Shown in pieces: positions 1 through 8,295 of a stretch of 64,000 bases of DNA. A program made the position numbers and the translations under genes. The notes beneath the pieces were generated by a model. It saw only the letters and a program-made list of their open reading frames with translations, ran no database searches and was not told the DNA's origin. The DNA is from JAQWQB01 sp047636995 (GTDB lineage: Bacteria; Bacteroidota; Bacteroidia; Flavobacteriales_D; Sanyastnellaceae): positions 22,390 to 86,389 of the forward strand of contig JBLIGQ010000009.1 in NCBI GenBank assembly GCA_047636995.1. Reading direction: 5' to 3'. Position 1 is the first letter of the stretch. The number at the start of each line of letters is the position of its first letter.

Positions 1-1
1 G

Positions 2-1069
2 AATGCTGATTTTGAAAATTTCCGTGACTTTAAATTCGCGGCAATGGGACGGTTTGACTACACTCCAGAAGATTGTTTCAATTTTCACAAGAGCATTGAA
101 AAGGCCATGATGCCGATTTCAAGAACCATCGTTCAGCGCAGAGCAAAGAGCATGGGACTCTCAAAATTACGTCCGTGGGATCTGAGTGTAGATCCTGAAG
201 GGCGAAAGGCGCTGAAGCCGTTCGAAGGTTCAGATAGCCTCATATCAAAAAGTATTGAAGCCTTTGAAAACATTGACCCTTTCTTTGGTGAAGTGCTTTC
301 AACAATGAAACAGCTGAAATACCTTGACCTTGAATCAAAGAAAGGTAAGGCTCCAGGTGGATACAACTATCCTCTTTACGAGTCTGGAGTTCCGTTTATA
401 TTCATGAATGCAGTAGGCACACCAAGAGATTTGGTTACGATGATGCATGAGGGCGGACATGCAATTCACAGTGTTTTGACCCATGATCTAGAACTTACTT
501 CATTCAAAGGTTGCCCCTCTGAAGTAGCTGAACTTGCCTCTATGAGTATGGAATTGATCTCAATGGATCAATGGCATTTGTTTTATAACAATGAAGCAGA
601 TTTGAAACGCGCAAAACGTGAGCAACTTGAAGACACTTTGTCAATGTTGCCTTGGATAGCGATGGTAGATGCCTTTCAGCATTGGATTTACACCAACCCA
701 ACCCATACTTCTGAAGAACGAAAAGCAGCTTGGGAAGAACTTGAAACGCGCTTTGGTTTTGAGGAGATTGACTGGTCTGGACTGGAAGATGGAAAAGCAC
801 ACCGCTGGCACAAACAACTGCATATTTTTGAAGTACCATTCTACTACATTGAATATGGAATGGCACAACTTGGAGCCATTGCCGTGTGGCGAAACTATAA
901 GTCAAATCCATCTGAAGCACTCGCTAACTTCAAAGCAGCCTTGAAGTTGGGCTACACCAAGTCTATTGGTGAAATTTATGAAACAGCAGGTGTAAAATTT
1001 GATTTTTCGGAAGCGTCTATTGCAGACTTAGCTGAATTTGTTCAGGCCGAATTAGCGCTATTAGACTAG
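2..1069 (+). CDS. M3 family oligoendopeptidase (PepF-like), 5' truncated
   Basis: C-terminal part of a zinc metallo-oligopeptidase that would degrade short peptides, normally in the cytoplasm. The frame is open to the window edge, so the start lies outside; the ATG at 44 is internal. The zinc motif HEGGH sits about 135 residues after that ATG (bases 446-460), inside the M3-typical context MMHEGGHAIH. The third zinc ligand should come from the following helix containing EVAELASMSME. The region around GGYNYPLY and the helical C-terminus fit the M3B (PepF) branch. No signal peptide can be judged. The stop codon TAG shares the tetranucleotide CTAG with the stop of the convergent threonylcarbamoyl-AMP synthase gene. 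Family assignment is firm; the exact subfamily is inferred. Confidence 0.9.
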   Translation, partial: NADFENFRDFKFAAMGRFDYTPEDCFNFHKSIEKAMMPISRTIVQRRAKSMGLSKLRPWDLSVDPEGRKALKPFEGSDSLISKSIEAFENIDPFFGEVLSTMKQLKYLDLESKKGKAPGGYNYPLYESGVPFIFMNAVGTPRDLVTMMHEGGHAIHSVLTHDLELTSFKGCPSEVAELASMSMELISMDQWHLFYNNEADLKRAKREQLEDTLSMLPWIAMVDAFQHWIYTNPTHTSEERKAAWEELETRFGFEEIDWSGLEDGKAHRWHKQLHIFEVPFYYIEYGMAQLGAIAVWRNYKSNPSEALANFKAALKLGYTKSIGEIYETAGVKFDFSEASIADLAEFVQAELALLD

Positions 1070-2058
1070 ACTCCCGCAGCTTTCCGCATTCGATCCATTA
1101 CCGCTTCCCCGAGACCTTCTTCTTCAATTGGCTCAACAACTATGTGATCAACTTTGAGGTCATCGAGTTCTCGTAACAGACCAAAAAACGCCTTCGCGTA
1201 GGCTTCTGCTTCATTGGGCAGATACTTCCAAATCATATTGTCTGGATCAGGACAACCCGGGCCGATCCAACCAATCTTATTCCCTGCATTGATTTCTTTT
1301 CTTAACAGATTAAGCAGCGGTGTCTCATCTAGAGGTAAGATGGTCAGACGTGCTGATGGACTGTAATGCTTATAGCGGGTTCCTGGAGAATGGTGCGCAT
1401 GATCAACCGCAGCGTCTTCAATGTTTGGAAGCACACTTTGAAGCTGCTTTTTTGTGATTCCTCCTTTCCTCAAGATGGTAGGAAATCCATGTGCAAAATC
1501 AACCACAGTAGACTCAATCCCAACAGAAGTTGAACCTCCGTCTAGAATGGCCGCAATTTTACCTTCAAGGTCATGCATGACATGACTGGCATCAGTAGGA
1601 CTTGGTCTTCCGCTTGTATTGGCACTTGGCGCAGCAAGAGGTTCTCCTACAGCTTCAATTAATGCCAATGCCACAGGATGATCTGGCATGCGAATCGCTA
1701 CGGTATCCAATCCGCCTGTGGTTGAGTTTGGAACTTGCGCTTTTTTCACAAGAACTAAGGTCAATGGACCAGGCCAAAAAGCATCTGCCAGTAGCAAAGC
1801 TTCAAGAGGAATGCCGTTCGCAAGAGTATGAATTTGTTGTAAATCACTGATATGGAGAATCAGGGGATTGTCAGACGGACGCCCTTTTGCTTCGTAGATT
1901 TTGGACGTGCAATTAGCATCCATTCCCATTGCTCCCAAGCCATAAACGGTCTCTGTAGGAAACGCCACAACTTCACCCTTCAAAATAAGCGCTGCCGCCT
2001 TTTTGATAAGGTTTTTTTGAGGTTTGATTGCGTCTACTTTAATCAGAATGGTTTCCAT
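1066..2058 (-). CDS. L-threonylcarbamoyladenylate synthase (Sua5/YwlC type)
   Basis: Makes threonylcarbamoyl-AMP from threonine, bicarbonate and ATP, the first step of the t6A37 modification of ANN-decoding tRNAs. The N-terminal YrdC domain (about residues 10-200) carries FPTETVYGLGA, the basic segment KGRPSDNPLILHI and SAPSANTSGRPSPT. A C-terminal Sua5 domain follows (about 220-330, with HSPGTRYKHYSP at its start), so this is the two-domain form. The ATG at 2058 is chosen because it gives the normal N-terminus; a GTG six codons upstream (2076), overlapping the dinB stop, is an alternative. It is probably cotranscribed with dinB upstream. Confidence 0.93.
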   Translation of the reverse strand: METILIKVDAIKPQKNLIKKAAALILKGEVVAFPTETVYGLGAMGMDANCTSKIYEAKGRPSDNPLILHISDLQQIHTLANGIPLEALLLADAFWPGPLTLVLVKKAQVPNSTTGGLDTVAIRMPDHPVALALIEAVGEPLAAPSANTSGRPSPTDASHVMHDLEGKIAAILDGGSTSVGIESTVVDFAHGFPTILRKGGITKKQLQSVLPNIEDAAVDHAHHSPGTRYKHYSPSARLTILPLDETPLLNLLRKEINAGNKIGWIGPGCPDPDNMIWKYLPNEAEAYAKAFFGLLRELDDLKVDHIVVEPIEEEGLGEAVMDRMRKAAGV

Positions 2059-2075
2059 AGCTGGCGCAAGATACA

Positions 2076-3140
2076 CTAGAAATTGATGGTCATTTGTCCT
2101 TTTTGGATTTCATCACGCACATTCAAATTGGACACTGATATCCCCAACAAACGGAAAGGTTGTTCTCTTGGGTGTTCGTTCAATAATCCAATAGCAGTGG
2201 TGGCTATGTCATCTAAATCATCAGTGTACTCATGAAATGATTTACTTCTCGTAAAGGTTGAAAAATCTGCGTAGCGGAGCTTTACCGAAACTGTTTTCCC
2301 TTTGTATTCGCCTGACTTCAATCTTCTTGATACCTCCTCTGCAATTTCAAGCAATGCTGATTCTTGTTGCATCAGGTCTCCCAAGTCTTCATTGAAGGTA
2401 CGTTCTGCTCCTACAGACCTTCGAACACGATCTGGCTTTACTGCACGCTCATCTATTCCTCTGCAAATGTTGTAGTAATAGGCGCCTGACTTACCAAATA
2501 TTTGCACCAGTGCAGGACGCGAAAACCTTCTCAAGTCATTCCCGGTATGGATTCCCATTCGCATCAAACGTTCAGATGTCACTTTACCAATTCCAAAGAA
2601 TTTATTGATCTCGAGCTTGGCTGAAAAATCATCTATCTGATCTGGCGCAATTAAAAACTGGCCATTCGGTTTGTTTTCGTCAGAGGCCACTTTCGCTAAG
2701 AATTTGTTCACTGAAACACCCGCAGAGGCTGTTAGATTGAGCTCTTGGTAGATTCGAATTCTGATTTCTTCAGCGATCAAAGAAGCTGAAGGAAAATTCT
2801 TTTTGTTTTGCGTTACGTCTAAGAATGCCTCGTCTAGCGAAAGAGGCTCCACAAGATCAGTGTAATCAAAAAAGATGGCTCGAATTTGGTTCGAGACCGC
2901 TTTGTATGCGTCGAATCTGGGCCGAACAAATATGAGTTGAGGGCATTTTCGCGCCGCTAGAGAAGAAGGCATGGCAGATTTCACACCATACTTTCTGGCT
3001 TCATAGCTTGCGGCGGCAACTACACCTCTAGAGCGCGACCCACCCACAGCAATGGGTTTGCCGCGTAGATCAGGATTGTCTCTTTGCTCTACTGAGGCGA
3101 AAAAGGCATCCATATCAATGTGGATGATTTTGCGTTGCAC
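2076..3140 (-). CDS. dinB: DNA polymerase IV (Y-family translesion polymerase)
   Basis: Error-prone, non-processive Y-family polymerase that copies past damaged bases. The first catalytic aspartates are in HIDMDAFFASVEQ near the N-terminus, and the second acidic pair is in SLDEAFLD (about residue 103). The thumb/HhH region (FGIGKVTSERLMRMGI) and the little-finger domain (about 240-350) follow. No clear C-terminal beta-clamp motif was identified; the protein ends in GQMTINF. The start codon is GTG, which gives the family-typical N-terminus. A TAACTTTG promoter element ends only four bases before it, so the transcript may be leaderless. It probably heads a transcription unit with the downstream threonylcarbamoyl-AMP synthase gene. 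Confidence 0.95.
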   Translation of the reverse strand: MQRKIIHIDMDAFFASVEQRDNPDLRGKPIAVGGSRSRGVVAAASYEARKYGVKSAMPSSLAARKCPQLIFVRPRFDAYKAVSNQIRAIFFDYTDLVEPLSLDEAFLDVTQNKKNFPSASLIAEEIRIRIYQELNLTASAGVSVNKFLAKVASDENKPNGQFLIAPDQIDDFSAKLEINKFFGIGKVTSERLMRMGIHTGNDLRRFSRPALVQIFGKSGAYYYNICRGIDERAVKPDRVRRSVGAERTFNEDLGDLMQQESALLEIAEEVSRRLKSGEYKGKTVSVKLRYADFSTFTRSKSFHEYTDDLDDIATTAIGLLNEHPREQPFRLLGISVSNLNVRDEIQKGQMTINF

Positions 3141-3144
3141 TGTG

Positions 3145-3152
3145 CAAAGTTA
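3145..3152 (-). promoter_or_regulatory. -7 promoter element of dinB
   Basis: On the minus strand this reads TAACTTTG, matching the Bacteroidota sigma-A consensus TAnnTTTG. Four bases (CACA) separate it from the GTG start of dinB, so the expected transcription start falls at or next to the start codon. No convincing -33 TTG was found at the usual spacing. Confidence 0.6.
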
Positions 3153-3166
3153 GCACAGGTTGACCA

Positions 3167-4870
3167 TCATCCTTGTAAGTTCAATGATTTCCGTTCAGCT
3201 CTAATCATTGCTTGCCATTTTAAGAACGCACCGGTATTTTCCCCTCTGTCTACTTCGCGCAAAAAACGTTTGATGCGCATGTTGCTCTTCGCTCTGGCAT
3301 CTGACCATACTGGTTTCAATTTCTTTTCTTGGCAGGCGATGTTTTGCGCTTGAATTCTTTTCACCAGATTGGCCTGTTCTACTTGTACCAAAGAAACATA
3401 GGTATTCACAAATTCAAGCGCTAAAGAATCGTTCTCTAGTTCATACCAGGAATTCCTTCCATCAAAAATAATTGCTTGCTCTACTCTGCATGTATCTCCG
3501 TCATACCAAGGATTCACAAACCAATCACATGTAAGCGCATACTTGCCTGCATTGCTTACACGACTTCCATAATAGCTATCATTTAACTTCGAAGGATAAA
3601 TTTTTTTTGCTCCTTTTAAGTGGTTCCAATTGATTTCACCGGGCTCACATCTAAAAACGGGAAACTCCAAAGCGCCCAATTGCGCAATGTTTGTGAGATG
3701 TCCGTGCGATTTAAAAAATGCTTGATGTGCCTCAGATTTTTTTGACGTAGGAACAATATCTTGTTGCGACCAAAACTTAGGATCGAAAGACCAAACTAAC
3801 AGGCGCTCATAGTCTGAAGTCATTCGCGCACCAGAGTACAGTACTTCGGGGAACAATTCTTCTTGATCATAGGCGTGCAATATTCCTGAAACATTCAATT
3901 CTCGTTTCCGAAGGTTGTTTTTGTACCCCATTAGGTATTGAAAGTTGAGCAGCTCAATGCGCTGATCTACAGGACTAAATTGCCATTCCATTCTTAAATC
4001 TAGCGATGAAATCTCATCACTATCTACTACAGGCTTGATTAATCTGGGTAATGTATTCTGAGTTCGAATGGCATATGAACGCACTTGATTCTTATTGATG
4101 TTAAAGACGATTTCGCACGAAGAAAGCTCAGAGAATTTAGGGTGCAAAACCCAACGACGAAGGGTATCTCCGCGCTCTATTGTCTGCGCTATTAGGTCCC
4201 AAACATACTTCGCTTTCCATGCTTTTTCACGTTGAACGGCCGGATGAGGAATGGGCGAATTCACTTCTGGTTTAAGTGAGAATTTCAGGAGAACATCTGA
4301 GGTATTGAGGTTCACGAATCGATAGTTCGGATCAGAATGCACACCTAACCGTCCCCCTTTCAAAGCGAGGTCTAAAATATTGTTCCCATAAAAAGAGCCA
4401 TTAAAGCAGGCTTCTACTGCCTCTACTGGGATTGAGTCCTCTTCAGAAGTAAGCGATAGGTATATTTTTGATTCCCAATTGCCACGTGCGTCTTGCCACT
4501 TCTTCAGAATCTTCATCTCTCGCTTGGGCGCGGTACCTTTTTCAACAGATATGACAACGATTGGCACTTCTACAAATGCAGGTTCAAGTTGAATTATCAT
4601 AGGCTCACTAGTGCATTCAAACATTGGAATTCGCTTCGCTTCAAATCCAATAAAGGCTATTTGAAGGGTGTCAGGAAAAGAAGCGGGGCAGTTGAGCCTG
4701 AAAAAGCCATCTTCATTTGAAATAGAACCCTTACTAGTGCTTTCGAAGAACACTGTTGCAAATGACAAAGACACTCCTGTTTCTTGATTCACAATAACCC
4801 CAGTCAATTGGGCCGCAGCGCTGAAACTGCTCAATAAGGCGAGTAGTAGTAGTAGTATAATTCGATTCAT
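3167..4870 (-). CDS. Secreted protein with N-terminal CarboxypepD_reg-like domain
   Basis: Function unknown. Residues 1-20 form a classic signal peptide (MNRIILLLLLALLSSFSAAA, cleavage before QLTG). The next 80 or so residues form a carboxypeptidase regulatory-like beta-sandwich (GVIVNQETG, SFATVFFES, GSISNEDGFFRL, IAFIGFEAK), as at the N-terminus of TonB-dependent receptors and many Bacteroidota surface proteins. The remaining 450 residues match no domain I recognise; there is no TonB plug or beta-barrel signature and no T9SS tail. It contains several Trp- and Cys-rich segments (CDWFVNPWYDGDTC). A periplasmic or surface location is likely. It stands alone, with dinB 27 bases downstream on the same strand. 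Confidence 0.75.
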   Translation of the reverse strand: MNRIILLLLLALLSSFSAAAQLTGVIVNQETGVSLSFATVFFESTSKGSISNEDGFFRLNCPASFPDTLQIAFIGFEAKRIPMFECTSEPMIIQLEPAFVEVPIVVISVEKGTAPKREMKILKKWQDARGNWESKIYLSLTSEEDSIPVEAVEACFNGSFYGNNILDLALKGGRLGVHSDPNYRFVNLNTSDVLLKFSLKPEVNSPIPHPAVQREKAWKAKYVWDLIAQTIERGDTLRRWVLHPKFSELSSCEIVFNINKNQVRSYAIRTQNTLPRLIKPVVDSDEISSLDLRMEWQFSPVDQRIELLNFQYLMGYKNNLRKRELNVSGILHAYDQEELFPEVLYSGARMTSDYERLLVWSFDPKFWSQQDIVPTSKKSEAHQAFFKSHGHLTNIAQLGALEFPVFRCEPGEINWNHLKGAKKIYPSKLNDSYYGSRVSNAGKYALTCDWFVNPWYDGDTCRVEQAIIFDGRNSWYELENDSLALEFVNTYVSLVQVEQANLVKRIQAQNIACQEKKLKPVWSDARAKSNMRIKRFLREVDRGENTGAFLKWQAMIRAERKSLNLQG

Positions 4871-4941
4871 TATTCAAGGTATGAATCGGAGGAAATATTA
4901 CAGTTCCATTTGGAGCAATAATTCGCCATTGTTTTCAAATC

Positions 4942-4970
4942 AAAAAAGGGCACCCTTTCGGATGCCCTTC
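4942..4970 (-). terminator. Rho-independent terminator after the hydroxybutyryl-CoA dehydrogenase gene
   Basis: The minus strand reads AAGGGCA, a ten-base loop, TGCCCTT, and then a run of T. The stem spans 4946-4952/4963-4969, 24 bases past the stop codon of the minus-strand gene. Confidence 0.85.
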
Positions 4971-4992
4971 TTAATGCTGCTTCTTTATCAGC

Positions 4993-5883
4993 TTATTTTT
5001 TAAAGTTATCTGCTACCACAAGGTCCTTCGTTCCGTGGGTCCAAGAATAGAATCCTTCACCACTCTTAACTCCTAATTTACCTGCCATTACCATGTTCAC
5101 GAGCAACGGACAAGGTGCATATTTAGGATTCCCAAATCCGTCAGAAAGCACCTTCATAATGCTCAAACAAACGTCTAGACCAATGAAATCTGCCAACTGC
5201 AAGGGGCCCATCGGGTGGGCCATTCCAAGTTTCATTACTGTATCAATTTCTTCCACACCAGCTACGCCTTCATAGAGCGTAATGATGGCCTCATTGATCA
5301 TTGGCATGAGAATTCTGTTAGCAACAAAACCAGGGTAATCATTTACCTCTACAGGCACTTTCCCTAGTTTCTTACTGAGGTCCATAATCAAATTGGTTAC
5401 CTCATCAGAAGTTGCATAGCCACGAATCACCTCAACCAATTTCATGATTGGAACGGGGTTCATGAAGTGCATTCCAATTACCTTGTCTGGCCTGCTTGTT
5501 ACGGCGGCTATTTTTGTGATTGAAATTGAAGATGTGTTGGTGGCAAGGATACAATTCTCAGGAGCATGTGCATCCATGTCTTTAAAAATACGCAGCTTCA
5601 AATCGACATTTTCAGTGGCCGCCTCAACAATCAAATCTGATGAAGGTGCAACCTCTGCCAAGCTTACAGAAGTGACAATATTTCCAAGTGTTTCAGCTTT
5701 TTCAGCTTCAGTGATACGTTCCTTCTTGATCAGGCGATCGAGGTTTTTACCAATGGTCGCTATTGCCTTATCAAGCGATGTTTGAGAAATATCTACAAGA
5801 CTTACTTGATATCCACTTTGTGCAAACACATGTGCAATACCATTGCCCATTGTTCCTGCTCCAATTACAGTTATATTCTTCAT
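4993..5883 (-). CDS. 3-hydroxybutyryl-CoA dehydrogenase
   Basis: NAD-dependent oxidation of (S)-3-hydroxyacyl-CoA to 3-ketoacyl-CoA (or the reverse), in the cytoplasm. It serves short-chain beta-oxidation or butyrate/hydroxybutyrate metabolism. The Rossmann motif GAGTMGNGIAHVFAQ is at residues 8-22. NTSSIS precedes the catalytic segment HFMNPVPIMKLVEVI (about residues 139-153). The C-terminal 3HCDH domain contains NDYPGFVANRILMPMINEA. At 296 residues it is the stand-alone dehydrogenase, not the FadB fusion. A TACTTTTG element lies 21 bases upstream and an intrinsic terminator follows, so it is probably monocistronic. Which pathway it serves cannot be told here; an acyl-CoA synthetase lies 2.4 kb away on the other strand. 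Confidence 0.93.
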   Translation of the reverse strand: MKNITVIGAGTMGNGIAHVFAQSGYQVSLVDISQTSLDKAIATIGKNLDRLIKKERITEAEKAETLGNIVTSVSLAEVAPSSDLIVEAATENVDLKLRIFKDMDAHAPENCILATNTSSISITKIAAVTSRPDKVIGMHFMNPVPIMKLVEVIRGYATSDEVTNLIMDLSKKLGKVPVEVNDYPGFVANRILMPMINEAIITLYEGVAGVEEIDTVMKLGMAHPMGPLQLADFIGLDVCLSIMKVLSDGFGNPKYAPCPLLVNMVMAGKLGVKSGEGFYSWTHGTKDLVVADNFKK

Positions 5884-5904
5884 TTTTCAGGGTTGATTCG
5901 AGCG

Positions 5905-5912
5905 CAAAAGTA
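5905..5912 (-). promoter_or_regulatory. -7 promoter element of the hydroxybutyryl-CoA dehydrogenase gene
   Basis: The minus strand reads TACTTTTG, a full match to TAnnTTTG, 21 bases before the ATG. Confidence 0.5.
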
Positions 5913-5940
5913 CAAAACACGATCCGAATCGATGGACTGT

Positions 5941-7248
5941 TTATTGAATTACCAATCGCTCTAATAACAATCCCTCTTCAGACTGAATGAGATAAACACC
6001 CGCTTCAAAAGCTTGCACATTCAATTCATTCACACCTAAGTTCAACGAGATGGTTTCAACAATTCGACCTGTGATATCATGAAATGTCACATTCATCTTT
6101 CTATCAGCATTGATCCGTACTAGATTGCTTGCTGGGTTTGGATAAACTTGAATTTCTGGAAGAATAGCTTCGTTTACGCTTACAAAAATACCGTCAATAA
6201 GTTCCGGTCTGAATTCCTCTAAGTTAAAACGCATCATGTTTACTTGGTCATTTGTGAACACGTTTACACAATCGTCTTGGTTGTAATCCATGTAATTCTC
6301 AGACATATCTGGTAAATCTCCTTCGCCTTCGTCACATGAATTATCACCAAGTGTACACGCATATGCGTTGTTGTAGTCTATGTTGGGTGTATCAGCCATA
6401 CCATCATCTGCAGCACATCCATCAAAGAAACCATCTCCCCATGTATGACGGAGGCCTAGGTAGTGTCCTACTTCGTGGGTAAGAACTCTTCCTCCATCGT
6501 TGCCAAGGAAGTTGTCATCATTAGCTTGCGGATTGTTATCCCCAACCACGGTATAGTTTACAACCACACCTTCTGTTCCTTCCGGAACATCATCAATTAA
6601 TCCTTCCCAATTTGCTGCACCCTCTGGCGGATATGCGAATCCGAATAGCTGAGCAAACTCACCTGCATAAATACTGCAAACCCAAATGTTCAGAAATTCG
6701 TCTTGATTCCAAGCGTCTACTCCACCTTGATCAGTGAACTTGACTGCATCAAGGGTAATTTCAGTTGAAAAGATATCGAAAAAGAAATAGGGCTCTTCCG
6801 TTTCTACACGGTCAATCCCGTTTGTTGGATTGCCCCAATTATCCAGTTCGGCGAGGTAAAACTCCACTTCACAATCTGCAGCAACGGGAAGAAACTCTTC
6901 TCTTGTATCAACGGCATTTGGGTTCAATCTTCTGAAATCTTCATTCAATATTTCAATTTGACGCTGGATGACCTCATCAGAGACATTTTGTTCTGGAAAG
7001 TCCGGATTGTGAACAATGTGAAAGACCACAGGAATTTGAAAGACCACTGCTACCCTCTCTTCGCTCTGCTTTTTACTTCCTTTTACGGCATATTCATGTT
7101 GCGCCTGACAATGGTTTTGGTATTCAGGGTTGGCCGCTGCCATTTTGCTTAGCACCAAATCATGAGCGCAACCCATCATGTTTGTTTGTTGAGCTGTAAC
7201 TAGGGAGCCAGTCAAAAGGGCGCAAAAGAAGGTCAATAGAGTTTTCAT
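5941..7248 (-). CDS. Secreted M43 (cytophagalysin-family) zinc metalloprotease with T9SS sorting tail
   Basis: Extracellular protease. A signal peptide (MKTLLTFFCALLTGSLVTAQ) leads to a PAPP-A-like catalytic domain. The extended zinc motif HEVGHYLGLRH starts near residue 258, and the Met-turn segment ENYMDYNQDDC lies about 60 residues later. PVVFHIVHNP and EILNEDFRRLN are typical of the N-terminal half of M43B enzymes. The last 75 residues (VYPNPASN, then GRIVE and an end in LLLERLVIQ) form a type A T9SS sorting domain, so export across the outer membrane by the Por secretion system is expected. A ten-Cys distribution suggests disulfides. No T9SS machinery gene is in this window. Confidence 0.93.
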   Translation of the reverse strand: MKTLLTFFCALLTGSLVTAQQTNMMGCAHDLVLSKMAAANPEYQNHCQAQHEYAVKGSKKQSEERVAVVFQIPVVFHIVHNPDFPEQNVSDEVIQRQIEILNEDFRRLNPNAVDTREEFLPVAADCEVEFYLAELDNWGNPTNGIDRVETEEPYFFFDIFSTEITLDAVKFTDQGGVDAWNQDEFLNIWVCSIYAGEFAQLFGFAYPPEGAANWEGLIDDVPEGTEGVVVNYTVVGDNNPQANDDNFLGNDGGRVLTHEVGHYLGLRHTWGDGFFDGCAADDGMADTPNIDYNNAYACTLGDNSCDEGEGDLPDMSENYMDYNQDDCVNVFTNDQVNMMRFNLEEFRPELIDGIFVSVNEAILPEIQVYPNPASNLVRINADRKMNVTFHDITGRIVETISLNLGVNELNVQAFEAGVYLIQSEEGLLLERLVIQ

Positions 7249-7372
7249 AAGTCAGTTCAGTATCTTGGTGGCCATTATTTGAGTCTATTTGATCGTGTTT
7301 CAACACAAATTGTTGATAGCAATTTAATTTTTAAAGTTAGTTAATTTTTAAAAATGCGACATTGCGGTTGAA

Positions 7373-8215
7373 ATGACATCTTCTAAACCATCAAATAACG
7401 AACCTCCTCTTCCGCAACATTGGAGGGCTAAGCTGCATGAGGTAATCTTCGAAGCAGACACACCTCTAGGGAAGCGCTTCGATATTATGTTGCTGGTTGC
7501 AATTGTGCTGAGCGTGATGGCCGTTATGCTTGAGAGCGTTCAATCTATCCATGACGAATGGGGAAAAGAGTTGAATATTGCGGAATGGGCCTTCACAGGC
7601 CTATTTACCATCGAGTACATAGCCCGCCTTATTTCGATAAAAAAGCCATTAAAATATGCTATCTCCTTTTTTGGGGTGGTTGATTTATTATCCATTCTCC
7701 CTACATTTTTGACTCTTTTTGTTGCAGGAACAGGCTCACTAATGGTGGTTCGAATCCTTCGTCTTCTCCGTATTTTCAGAGTGCTTAAGTTGATTAAATT
7801 TATAGATGAAGCCCGGGTTTTAGCATCAGCACTTCGCGCAAGCAGACGAAAAGTATTTGTCTTTTTGATTACTGTCCTGAGCTTGGTCGTTATACTTGGC
7901 ACCTTCATGTACATCATTGAAGATGAAGCAGCAGGCTTCACTTCGATCCCAAGAAGCATCTACTGGGCCGTTGTCACGCTTACCACCGTTGGCTATGGGG
8001 ATATTGCTCCACAATCTCCTTTCGGTCAATTTCTAGCATCCATTATAATGATCTTAGGCTATTCAATCTTAGCCGTACCTACTGGAATTGTAGGAAATGA
8101 ACTGGCGAAAGCTGAGAGTAATTTCACCAATACACAAAGCTGTGGCTCTTGTTCAAGAGAAGGACATGCCAATGATGCTGTTTTCTGTAAGTTCTGCGGT
8201 GAGGAGCTAATTTGA
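7373..8215 (+). CDS. Voltage-gated potassium channel with C-terminal zinc ribbon
   Basis: Six-transmembrane K+ channel of the inner membrane. The helices lie between about residues 38 and 235. S4 carries regularly spaced basic residues (VRILRLLRIFRVLKLIKF), indicating voltage sensing. The selectivity filter TTVGYGD is near residue 203, followed by the pore-lining helix with a Pro-containing hinge (YSILAVPTGIVGNE). After the pore there is no RCK/KTN domain. A short tail instead carries two Cys pairs (CGSC and CKFC) separated by 12 residues, a zinc-ribbon-like arrangement. No promoter was recognised, but a long AT-rich leader precedes the ATG. The tail could sense metal or redox state; that is conjecture. 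Confidence 0.92.
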   Translation: MTSSKPSNNEPPLPQHWRAKLHEVIFEADTPLGKRFDIMLLVAIVLSVMAVMLESVQSIHDEWGKELNIAEWAFTGLFTIEYIARLISIKKPLKYAISFFGVVDLLSILPTFLTLFVAGTGSLMVVRILRLLRIFRVLKLIKFIDEARVLASALRASRRKVFVFLITVLSLVVILGTFMYIIEDEAAGFTSIPRSIYWAVVTLTTVGYGDIAPQSPFGQFLASIIMILGYSILAVPTGIVGNELAKAESNFTNTQSCGSCSREGHANDAVFCKFCGEELI

Positions 8216-8295
8216 TTAAGAATCTTTTTTCTGTGACAAAAATCTGACAAGTTTTCCAGCAGAAAAATTATCTTACACGTGCGAAATAAGGAACC

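Noticed and set aside
540..920. Antisense frames inside the M3 peptidase gene
   Set aside because: Shadows of a clearly coding gene with an intact zinc motif.
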